5,551 bases of DNA from Candidatus Cloacimonadota bacterium (GTDB lineage Bacteria; Cloacimonadota; Cloacimonadia; Cloacimonadales; TCS61), in the NCBI GenBank assembly GCA_016927675.1, contig JAFGMF010000018.1, positions 1 through 5,551 on the forward strand, read 5' to 3'. A program made the position numbers and the translations under genes. The notes under the pieces are model-generated. The model was given only the letters and a program-made list of their open reading frames with translations, did not search any database and was not told the DNA's origin. Below, piece after piece: positions 1-5,551 of this stretch. Within the stretch, counting starts at the first letter, position 1; the number at the start of each line of letters is the position of its first letter.

Positions 1-140
1 ACCAGTTTACGGCAGGTCAGCACTCGGTAATCTGGAACGGAACAGACTCTAATGAGAAAGCAGTTTCTTCCGGAATCTATTTTTACCAGATTTCCACAGC
101 TCAAGAAACGCAGATGAAGAAAATGTTGCTGCTCAAGTAA
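1..140 (+). CDS. C-terminal end of a secreted protein with FlgD-like/type IX sorting tail (partial)
   Basis: Only the last 45 codons are in the window; the first complete codon begins at base 3 and the gene ends in TAA at 138-140. The peptide contains GQHSVIWNG, then VSSGIYFYQI, and ends KKMLLLK. This is the last part of the FlgD Ig-like tail found at the C-terminus of many secreted FCB-group proteins, where it is thought to act as a type IX secretion or surface-attachment signal. It aligns without gaps to the end of the protein at 421-2586, with 23 identities in the last 43 residues, so the two genes share a secretion route and possibly a common origin. The passenger domain lies outside the window, so its function cannot be stated. 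The sorting-tail call is firm; the exact secretion machinery is inferred. Confidence 0.85.
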   Translation, partial: QFTAGQHSVIWNGTDSNEKAVSSGIYFYQISTAQETQMKKMLLLK

Positions 141-152
141 CGTTTAGATATC

Positions 153-217
153 ATTGTCTCATCCTCCGCCATTGATCTGCTTTTTTTAAATCGGATTAAG
201 GTGGAGGATGAGGTAAT
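153..217 (+). promoter_or_regulatory. Long imperfect hairpin between the two secreted-protein genes
   Basis: Bases 153-170 and 200-217 are inverted copies: 15 of 18 positions pair as Watson-Crick, and the other three would be G-U pairs in RNA read from the + strand (156/214, 157/213, 168/202). With one bulged base (171), pairing can continue through 172-179 with 192-199, two of those pairs being G-U. That leaves a 12-base loop containing seven Ts (181-187). The structure begins 12 bases after the stop of the upstream gene. No T run follows the 3' arm, so it is not a standard intrinsic terminator; it may stabilise the upstream mRNA end, or hide the GGAGG/GAGG in its 3' arm. The pairing is visible; the role is inferred. 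Confidence 0.5.
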
Positions 218-236
218 TATGCTCGCTAAATTTCAT

Positions 237-310
237 ATCCCCCTCGACTCGATAGCATGATTTCGAATCGAAATTCTATCTTCCCGATTATCTGAGGGAT
301 TGTTTTTCTT
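237..310 (+). terminator. Probable terminator of the upstream gene (branched hairpin plus T-rich tail)
   Basis: Nested pairings are visible: CCCTC (241-245) with GAGGG (294-298), GATAG (251-255) with CTATC (276-280), and GATTTCG (259-265) with CGAAATT (269-275) around a three-base loop. The last arm is followed by a T-rich stretch, TGTTTTTCTT at 301-310. This fits an intrinsic terminator for the gene ending at 140, although the outer stem is short and the internal loop is lopsided. It could also be a structured leader of the gene at 421. Confidence 0.4.
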
Positions 311-400
311 GACCGTCGTAATTGTTATATGATGGTTGTCTTATCCTTATATCCCCTCGGCTGAACAGGTATTTCCAATCCGGCATCTTACAGAGGAGTA

Positions 401-410
401 AAGGATGGAG
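401..410 (+). promoter_or_regulatory. Ribosome binding site that fixes the start of the beta-helix protein
   Basis: AAGGATGGAG lies upstream of the ATG at 421, with its GGAG (407-410) ten bases from the start codon. The signal peptide also begins naturally at this ATG. The same reading frame is open further upstream to a TTG at 322, but that would place 33 extra, non-signal-like residues ahead of the signal peptide. Confidence 0.6.
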
Positions 411-420
411 TAGTATAACT

Positions 421-2586
421 ATGAATAAAGAAGATGCATCATTATTTTCAGTTCTCTTAATTCTTAATTTTTTATTCTTAATCTTTATTTCTTCAATTGC
501 TTCAGCGATTGAGGTCGGTGGCCACCTTACCGAAGATACAGTCTGGAGTCCGGAAAATAATCCCTACCTTGTTACAGGTGTAATATATGTGGATGATGAT
601 GTAACGCTTTTCATTGCACCCGGTACCGAGATTTTTATCAATTCTGCCCTTTTTAATAATGATACTTATGTTCAGGATTTTGCCTTCCATGGAAATGAAG
701 AGCCAACCGCAAAAATGTTCTGGGTTGACGGCAGGATCATCGCGCAGGGCACTGAGCAGGACAGCATCCTATTCACAAGAATTCAACAGGATTCAACTTA
801 CTTTAAATGGGGTATTATTTACCTTTCTGAAAGTGCAGAGTTATCAAGATTCAAACATTGCCGGTTCGAACATGCTTCGACGATTGTGATTAATTTAACC
901 TTTCAACTATCCGGTGCACTGGCTGTTCACAACTCAGTGATAGTTGATAAGTGTTATTTCATTGATAATCGCTATGGGATAGCAACAAATTATCCTGCTT
1001 TGGATACCAAAATAGAAATTATCGGCAATTTTTTTTCGATAAACGAAGGAATTGATCCTAATACAACTGATTGGGGCAGAGCAATTCATTTACATTCTTT
1101 GGATTATCTGACAAATCGGATCTGGATAGCCAATAATGAATTCCACAATCGTTTTTGCAGTTTTGGAGAACTTATTAGTGTAGTTGACAATAAATTCTAC
1201 GGAAATGGCGTTGGCATTAAAAGTGATTTGTTGCCAAATTATATATATGATAACTATTTTTATAATGTGGAAAATCCCATTAGCGCCAGCGCAAGTGAAG
1301 ATGAAGCTGGAATTTACATCAGGGAAAATATTATTGAAGCAGATTCAGCTTTTTACTGCGAAGGCATAAAATTGAACGATTACGGATATTTCGAAGTCTC
1401 AGATAATATCGTCTATGGCGGTATTGAAAGCAGTATCAATTCCTCCGGCAAAGTTTTTAATAATATAGTACACAATACTCCCATTTCCAATTCCTACAAC
1501 GGATTAGAATTGGGTGGATATTACATGATATTTAATAATATTGTAACAAAATGCTATTCCGGGCTTACTATCGGCTGGAGAGTTTTAGCTGTTAACAATA
1601 ACGTAATAATAAACAATCGACACGCACTCGGTAATTTGAGTTTTTCCGGTATATATCATAAAAATTCCATCTTTATTGGAAACGAAGAATTGGTTTATTG
1701 GCCTTTTGATGACACACTATATATCCAAAATTGTCTCATCGATTCCGTTGTGGAAGGATATGAAATCTCAGGAGATAATAATTTTGTCATTAATGAAGAT
1801 CAAATTAACAGTATTTTTATTGATTATGCTGATAATGATTTTCATTTATGCGAGAACAGCATGGCGATTGATGCAGGATTTGATACTCAAGACTATTATC
1901 CGTTCGATCTTGATTATAATCATAGAATCTGGGATGGCGATAACAACGGAACCGCAGTCATCGATATCGGGTCTTATGAATACGAAGCACCCCAGTTTGG
2001 TAAAATAATTGGGAATATAACCGAAACAGACAGCGGAGTACCTGTAAATTTCGTTCTTCTCAAAATTGATAACGAACCGGGAATTTTCACTTTCGCAGAT
2101 AGTCTGGGCAATTTTGAGTTTCAGCTTCCCGGTGGAACTTATGATATCCATGCCGAACGGATATTTTATGAGAATCATGTTGTCATTGGAGTAACTGTGG
2201 AAGATGAGCATACTACCGTTATCGGTTTCAATATGAATTCAACTCTACCTCAGGTTAAAGTTGACGACGGTAATATCTTAACTTCTCTTGAAAAAATCAA
2301 ATTATCAAATTATCCAAATCCATTCAATCCGTCAGGTGCCGGACGCAGTCCGGAAACAACAATCACTTATCAACTTCCTGTAGATGGAAAAGTAGAAATA
2401 TCGATCTTTAATATTAAAGGTCAAAAAGTAACAACTCTGATTAGTAATCAAATGCAAAAAGGAAAACATTCTGTAATCTGGTCCGGTCTTGATGAACATA
2501 ATAAACCTGTAAGTTCTGGTATTTATCTTTATAAGATAACTCTTGGCAATCAAGAATCGGTGAAACGAATGCTCCTGCTCAAATAG
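421..2586 (+). CDS. Secreted right-handed beta-helix protein with carboxypeptidase-regulatory-like domain and FlgD-like sorting tail
   Basis: This encodes 721 residues from the ATG at 421. Residues 1-29 are a signal peptide: a charged start (NKED), a long hydrophobic core and ASA before I30. Residues of about 32-70 have the usual N-cap of secreted beta-helix proteins (GGHLTEDTVWSPENNPYLV, then IAPGTEIFI). Residues 70-470 are irregular repeats rich in N-N-x-[FI] turns (IIGNFF, IANNEF, VVDNKFYGNG, ISDN-type, VFNNIV, IFNNIV), as expected for a parallel beta-helix (NosD/pectate-lyase-like fold). Residues 471-521 (NDFHL, AIDAG, RIWDG, DIGSYEY) close the helix as in many such surface proteins. Residues 528-609 resemble a carboxypeptidase-regulatory-like Ig domain (GNITETDSGVPV, DSLGNFEFQLPGGTYDI). 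Residues 628-721 are the sorting tail (NYPNPFNP, ETTITYQLP, SSGIYLYKI, MLLLK). No catalytic site is recognisable; adhesion or polysaccharide binding is possible but not shown. Oddity: a seven-residue insert, S638-P644, splits the NPFNP-ETTI motif. The gene follows a tail paralogue in the same orientation. Confidence 0.88.
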   Translation: MNKEDASLFSVLLILNFLFLIFISSIASAIEVGGHLTEDTVWSPENNPYLVTGVIYVDDDVTLFIAPGTEIFINSALFNNDTYVQDFAFHGNEEPTAKMFWVDGRIIAQGTEQDSILFTRIQQDSTYFKWGIIYLSESAELSRFKHCRFEHASTIVINLTFQLSGALAVHNSVIVDKCYFIDNRYGIATNYPALDTKIEIIGNFFSINEGIDPNTTDWGRAIHLHSLDYLTNRIWIANNEFHNRFCSFGELISVVDNKFYGNGVGIKSDLLPNYIYDNYFYNVENPISASASEDEAGIYIRENIIEADSAFYCEGIKLNDYGYFEVSDNIVYGGIESSINSSGKVFNNIVHNTPISNSYNGLELGGYYMIFNNIVTKCYSGLTIGWRVLAVNNNVIINNRHALGNLSFSGIYHKNSIFIGNEELVYWPFDDTLYIQNCLIDSVVEGYEISGDNNFVINEDQINSIFIDYADNDFHLCENSMAIDAGFDTQDYYPFDLDYNHRIWDGDNNGTAVIDIGSYEYEAPQFGKIIGNITETDSGVPVNFVLLKIDNEPGIFTFADSLGNFEFQLPGGTYDIHAERIFYENHVVIGVTVEDEHTTVIGFNMNSTLPQVKVDDGNILTSLEKIKLSNYPNPFNPSGAGRSPETTITYQLPVDGKVEISIFNIKGQKVTTLISNQMQKGKHSVIWSGLDEHNKPVSSGIYLYKITLGNQESVKRMLLLK
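2332..2353 (+). repeat. GC-rich palindromic insert within the sorting-tail motif
   Basis: Bases 2332-2352 encode SGAGRSP between NPFNP and ETTI, a motif normally continuous as NPFNPxTTI. The DNA holds a perfect inverted repeat, CCGGAC (2339-2344) and GTCCGG (2348-2353) around GCA. It is about 73 percent G+C (16 of 22 bases) inside a clearly AT-rich gene. A CCG codon lies on both sides (2329-2331 and 2350-2352), and removing 21 bases restores the canonical motif. That it is a small mobile or repeated palindromic element is an inference; only one copy is in this window. Confidence 0.4.
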
Positions 2587-2629
2587 CAATTATGTAAATA
2601 ACGGATAAAAAAACATATACTGTCATATA

Positions 2630-2668
2630 AATCTGGTAATAGGATTTTATCGTTCCTATTAACAGATT
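2630..2668 (+). repeat. Inverted repeat downstream of the beta-helix gene (14 of 15 pairs)
   Basis: AATCTGGTAATAGGA (2630-2644) and TCCTATTAACAGATT (2654-2668) pair at 14 of 15 positions around a nine-base loop; the only mismatch is 2636/2662. It starts 44 bases after the stop at 2586. It is a plausible transcript-end hairpin for the secreted-protein gene, but no T run follows, so termination by this element alone is doubtful. It may be a 3' stabilising stem or a relic of a small repeat. Confidence 0.5.
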
Positions 2669-2823
2669 AATGTACTGTAGTTAGAGATCATGCAATTGAT
2701 TATCAATTTATTAAGGAGATTTTTATCATTTGAATAATAACAATGAAGCTTTCCAATAAATATAGGAAATAGCCTTTGCGAGTAGAAATTCCAGCTGTTC
2801 GATCGTGTTTTATCATGTCTATT

Positions 2824-2891
2824 TCAAGGCAATGCTTGACAATTTTATTGAAATAATAACCTTATGCAAATAAAAAAAATCCGAGGTAATA
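2824..2891 (+). promoter_or_regulatory. Probable promoter region and ribosome binding site of the acyl-CoA synthetase
   Basis: A perfect -35-like TTGACA lies at 2836-2841, in a very AT-rich stretch 51 bases before the ATG. No good -10 box follows at 16-19 bases (the best region is ACCTTATG, 2859-2866), so the call is tentative. A small dyad, TCAAG (2824-2828) and CTTGA (2835-2839), overlaps the -35 and could be an operator. The ribosome binding site GAGG (2883-2886) sits five bases before the ATG at 2892. The rest of the gap from 2669 to 2823 holds nothing I can identify. Confidence 0.35.
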
Positions 2892-4586
2892 ATGGCAGAA
2901 CTTAAACGCAGAACTCTGAAAGATCTTCTGGGAAACAGTGTTACCCGCTATAGCGAGCGCCCTGCTCTGTCAATGGTAAATTCCAGACCGATTACTTACA
3001 AAGAATTAGGAGAGCAGGCTGAGACACTTTCCAGAATTCTGCACAAGAGAGGAATAACTGCCGGAGACCGAGTTGCAATTCTCTCTGAGAATAATCCGAA
3101 CTGGGGAATAAGCTTTTTTGCAATAACAACAATTGGTGCCGTAGCAGTTCCTATCCTGCCTGATTTTCATCTCAACGAAGTTCAGCACATCCTGAGGCAT
3201 TCTGGCAGCAAGGCTATCTTTATCTCTCAAAAGCAGTTCAATAAACTGGAAGAGTTTAACTCTGAATCGCTGGCCACAGTTTTTCTGATAGAAGATTTCA
3301 GTATAATTCCACCTGAGACAACGCTTGAAAAATTAAGGAATATTCTCAAAGATGGCGCCAGTGAGTATAATAAGCTTAAGGAAGCTGCTTTGAAGATGGT
3401 CGGATTAATGATGTCGGAAGTACAGGAAAATGATCTGGCGGTGATCAATTATACTTCGGGGACCACCGGTCATTCCAAAGGTGTGATGTTATCTCATAAA
3501 AATCTGGTGTTTGACGCATTGGCAACACTCAAGATTCAACCTATTAAACACACCGATCGCCTGTTGTCGATCCTGCCGCTGTCTCATTCGTATGAGGGTA
3601 CGATCGGCTTTCTGATTCCCATGCTGTGCGGAGCCTGTGTATATTATCTGGATAAACCGCCGGTCGCAAAAGTTCTGCTTCCCGCCATGCAGACGGTTAA
3701 GCCAACAATGATGTTAACCGTTCCGCTGATCATGGAGAAATTATACAAAGTAAAAATCCTGCCTAAATTTACCCATTCCCTGTTGATGAGAAGTCTCTTT
3801 GGAATTCCATTATTACGCAGATTTTTCCATAGAATGGCAGCCAGAAAAGTATACAATCAATTTGGCGGAGCTCTGCACTTTTACGGAATCGGTGGAGCAT
3901 TACTCTCCCCTGAAGTTGAATTATTTCTCCGAGAAGGGAAATTCCCCTATGCCATCGGTTACGGATTAACAGAAACCTCTCCCCTGATTGCTGGTTCTTC
4001 CCCGGACAAGACACGTTACCGTTCAACAGGCATTGTCTTGCCCGGTGTTGAAGTTAAGATTGAAAATCCCGACCCGAAAACCGGTGAAGGCGAAATAATC
4101 GTACGTGGCGATAATGTTATGATCGGTTATTATAAGGATCCTGAAAGAACTGCCAAAGTGCTTTCACCTGACGGCTGGTTTAAAACCGGAGATCTGGGCA
4201 TTCTGGATAAAAATGGATATCTGTACATCAAAGGCAGACTTAAGAATGTGATCGTTGGTCCCAGCGGAGAAAATATCTATCCTGAACAGATCGAATCCCT
4301 GATCAACCGCGTTGATTATGTACTGGAATCGCTGGTCTACCTTTCTCAAAAGCTGCTGATTGCCAAAGTCCATCTGAATTATGAAGAGCTGGACCGGGAA
4401 TTCCAAGGTAAAAAATTAACCGAAACTCAGATTTCCTCGATCATCTCGGATAAACTTGAAAACCTGAGGCAATCGATAAATTCGAACATCTCTGCTTACT
4501 CCAGGATTCACAAGATGGTCGAACAGCCAGAACCTTTTGAAAAAACACCTACCAAGAAAATCAAGCGTTATTTATATATCCATTAA
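2892..4586 (+). CDS. AMP-forming long-chain acyl-CoA synthetase (fatty acid-CoA ligase)
   Basis: The 564-residue product is a complete member of the ANL adenylate-forming superfamily. It would activate a fatty acid with ATP to an acyl-adenylate, then transfer it to CoA, in the cytoplasm or at the inner membrane. Motifs in order: ATP P-loop YTSGTTGHSKG (187-197), LPLSHSYE (228-235) as in bacterial long-chain acyl-CoA synthetases, FYGIGGALL (330-338), YGLTE (357-361), GWFKTGD (428-434, with D434 the expected ribose-binding aspartate), hinge GRLKNVIVGPSGENIYPEQIE from 448, and C-terminal TPTKKIKR ending at R559, with K556 the likely catalytic lysine. Length is near the family norm and no motif is missing. 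The start is supported by GAGG five bases upstream. Substrate chain length cannot be read from the sequence, and an acyl-ACP synthetase or another carboxylate substrate is possible. No fatty-acid degradation gene lies beside it; it stands alone and converges with the minus-strand gene 93 bases downstream. Confidence 0.9.
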   Translation: MAELKRRTLKDLLGNSVTRYSERPALSMVNSRPITYKELGEQAETLSRILHKRGITAGDRVAILSENNPNWGISFFAITTIGAVAVPILPDFHLNEVQHILRHSGSKAIFISQKQFNKLEEFNSESLATVFLIEDFSIIPPETTLEKLRNILKDGASEYNKLKEAALKMVGLMMSEVQENDLAVINYTSGTTGHSKGVMLSHKNLVFDALATLKIQPIKHTDRLLSILPLSHSYEGTIGFLIPMLCGACVYYLDKPPVAKVLLPAMQTVKPTMMLTVPLIMEKLYKVKILPKFTHSLLMRSLFGIPLLRRFFHRMAARKVYNQFGGALHFYGIGGALLSPEVELFLREGKFPYAIGYGLTETSPLIAGSSPDKTRYRSTGIVLPGVEVKIENPDPKTGEGEIIVRGDNVMIGYYKDPERTAKVLSPDGWFKTGDLGILDKNGYLYIKGRLKNVIVGPSGENIYPEQIESLINRVDYVLESLVYLSQKLLIAKVHLNYEELDREFQGKKLTETQISSIISDKLENLRQSINSNISAYSRIHKMVEQPEPFEKTPTKKIKRYLYIH

Positions 4587-4679
4587 CGGTAAGGTAATAA
4601 GTAGTCTATCTTCTGAATAATATAACCATACTAAGATCAATCTAGGGTAAAGTTGAGCTTTTGAAAGGAGAATTTTCTG

Positions 4680-5147
4680 CTACTCTTCAAGTCTGTCAGG
4701 ATAAGACGGCGGTATCAGTTTTCGCAGGAAAGGAAGCAGTCCTTTTTCTGATTTCAGCAATTCTTCTTCACTTTCCTTGAGGGCTACCTGCCATGCCTGA
4801 GCGAATCCGGGAGCCCGTTCGATCATAAGTTCCAGAGCCTGCTGATATAAATAGAGCTGTCTTAATTCTCTTCTACCCGGTTTCTGTTTCAGATTCTGAA
4901 CCGTAATCCTCAGATTTTCATTTATTTCCTTGATCTTTTCGAGATCCAGCCGTTTCCGCTCAGTTGATTCAGACTCGATCTCAAGTTTGCTCTGAAGATG
5001 CTGTTTCAGTTTTTTTATCTCTTTCTTTAATTTTGCTTTATCAAGCAAAGATTTGATAAAGAGAATAATTGCCAGCAGCAGTCCGATATACAAACCAATA
5101 AAAAAAGGCTGCAGCAGAAAATGCCTGGTTGCATCTGTAACTTCCAT
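4680..5147 (-). CDS. Small membrane-anchored coiled-coil protein, function unknown
   Basis: The product is 155 residues, starting at the ATG at 5147-5145 with AGGA seven bases upstream, and ending in TAG. Residues of about 14-35 form one transmembrane helix (FFIGLYIGLLLAIILFIKSLL). Residues 36-90 are highly charged, rich in K, E and L with heptad-like spacing, and read as a coiled coil. Residues 91-145 (GRRELRQLYLYQQALELM, ERAPGFAQAWQ, EEELLKSEKGLLPFLRKLI) are less repetitive and look like a conserved helical domain. With no signal peptide and positive residues (K32, K37, K39, K41, K42) just after the helix, the C-terminal part is probably cytoplasmic. I do not recognise the family. It lies 110 bases downstream of an OmpA-family gene on the same strand, but a terminator separates them, so co-transcription is unlikely or partial. 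Coding is supported by protein-like composition and the start context. Confidence 0.75.
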   Translation of the reverse strand: MEVTDATRHFLLQPFFIGLYIGLLLAIILFIKSLLDKAKLKKEIKKLKQHLQSKLEIESESTERKRLDLEKIKEINENLRITVQNLKQKPGRRELRQLYLYQQALELMIERAPGFAQAWQVALKESEEELLKSEKGLLPFLRKLIPPSYPDRLEE

Positions 5148-5213
5148 ATATCCGTCCTGTTCCTAATCTTTACCAAGTTCAGTATTTTTTTATTTTCCCC
5201 CGGAAATTCAAAT

Positions 5214-5241
5214 AATGCCCGGATCAAACGATCCGGGCATT
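5214..5241 (-). terminator. Intrinsic terminator of the OmpA-family gene
   Basis: A perfect 12-base-pair, GC-rich stem joins 5214-5225 and 5230-5241 around a four-base loop. It starts 16 bases past the stop codon of the minus-strand gene. Read on the minus strand it is followed by ATTTGAATTT, an imperfect T-rich tail. The plus-strand side is also T-rich (TTCTATTCTT), so it could work both ways. Confidence 0.75.
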
Positions 5242-5257
5242 TCTATTCTTCTGTAAC

Positions 5258-5551
5258 TTAATCCTTACGGATAAACTCGATCCTGCGATTCTGGGCACGA
5301 CCTTCTTTGCTGTCATTGGAGGCGATCGGATTATCCGGACCGAATCCTTCAGCGGATAATCTTTCCGGCTCAATTCCATTATCGATCAGATAATTCATTA
5401 CTGAATCAGCTCTCTGCTGAGAAAGCATGATATTGTAATTTCTGTCTCCCATATTATCCGTATATCCATGGATCTCAAGATCTATTTCCGGGTGATTTAC
5501 CAATGTACGAACGACTTGATCCAGCGTTTCCTGAGCTTCTTCGTTGAGTAC
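5258..5551 (-). CDS. OmpA-family protein, C-terminal peptidoglycan-binding domain (partial)
   Basis: The frame is open from the window edge and gives 97 residues followed by the stop TAA. It is a typical OmpA C-terminal (OmpA/MotB) domain: VLNEEAQETLDQVVRTL, then IDLEIHGYTDNMGDRNYN, LSQQRADSVMNYLIDNGI, RLSAEGFGPDNPIASN, and EGRAQNRRIEF near the end. This domain anchors outer-membrane proteins or lipoproteins non-covalently to peptidoglycan. The aspartate of YTDN and the arginine of LSQQRA match the two residues that hold diaminopimelate in this family. The frequent GHTD signature reads GYTD here, a common variant. The N-terminal part (beta-barrel, lipoprotein or TPR region) lies outside the window, so whether this is a true OmpA porin, a Pal lipoprotein or a type IX-associated protein is open. 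Its own terminator follows at 5214-5241. Confidence 0.92.
   Translation of the reverse strand, partial: VLNEEAQETLDQVVRTLVNHPEIDLEIHGYTDNMGDRNYNIMLSQQRADSVMNYLIDNGIEPERLSAEGFGPDNPIASNDSKEGRAQNRRIEFIRKD

Noticed and set aside
309..333. Promoter from TTGACC (309-314) and TATGAT (328-333)
   Set aside because: Both boxes look reasonable alone, but the spacer is only 13 bases and no better-spaced partner is present.
322..420. N-terminal extension of the beta-helix protein from a TTG at 322
   Set aside because: It would put 33 residues before a textbook signal peptide, while the ATG at 421 has GGAG ten bases upstream.
548..557. Ten-base match AGTCCGGAAA shared with 2347-2356 as a second copy of the palindromic insert
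   Set aside because: Only the S-P-E codons match; the palindrome and the flanking GC-rich bases are absent, so it is probably coincidence.
1846..2211. Antisense open frame of about 121 codons opposite the beta-helix gene
   Set aside because: The plus strand has a full-length, motif-bearing protein here; the antisense translation has no recognisable domain and is a by-product of composition.
2713..2758. Small gene after AAGGAG at 2713-2718
   Set aside because: The only frames starting nearby (TTG at 2729, ATG shortly after) stop after nine codons and show no protein-like signal.
3006..4406. Several antisense open frames of 70-85 codons opposite the acyl-CoA synthetase
   Set aside because: They lie wholly inside a well-supported gene, lack recognisable motifs and overlap one another's frames.
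1..5551. CRISPR array, tRNA or rRNA gene, transposase or phage gene
   Set aside because: No regularly spaced direct repeats, no cloverleaf or rRNA-like sequence, and no mobile-element protein in any frame.

Overview
The window looks like an ordinary chromosomal stretch from an AT-rich Gram-negative bacterium, probably of the FCB superphylum (Cloacimonadota, Marinimicrobia or a relative). Three things point there. Two consecutive secreted-protein genes end in the FlgD-like 'NPFNP...SSGIY.Y...K.MLLLK' tail typical of type IX-like secreted proteins of that group. An OmpA-type peptidoglycan-binding domain implies an outer membrane. Shine-Dalgarno sites are normal. The phylum is an inference from protein style, not from a marker gene.

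Layout, left to right: (1) 1-140 (+), the last 45 codons of a secreted protein with the sorting tail. (2) 141-420, a non-coding gap with an 18-bp imperfect hairpin (153-217) and a second structured segment ending in a T-rich run (237-310), the probable terminator of gene 1. (3) 421-2586 (+), a 721-residue secreted right-handed beta-helix protein with a carboxypeptidase-regulatory-like domain and the same sorting tail. (4) 2587-2891, a 305-base gap with a strong inverted repeat (2630-2668) and a probable promoter region for the next gene; nothing else convincing is seen there. (5) 2892-4586 (+), a 564-residue AMP-forming long-chain acyl-CoA synthetase with all core motifs. (6) 4680-5147 (-), a small membrane-anchored coiled-coil protein of unknown function, convergent with the synthetase. 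(7) 5214-5241, a clean intrinsic terminator. (8) 5258-5551 (-), the C-terminal part of an OmpA-family protein, cut by the window edge.

The genes form no obvious single pathway. The two left genes are paralogous in their tails and probably export surface or extracellular proteins by the same route. The synthetase is a free-standing lipid-metabolism enzyme with its own upstream region. The two right-hand genes face the other way and both concern the envelope, but a terminator separates them. I found no RNA gene, CRISPR array, transposase or phage gene, and no convincing new multi-gene system. The most unusual item is a GC-rich palindromic 21-base in-frame insert that splits the conserved NPFNP-ETTI motif of the sorting tail in the beta-helix protein.
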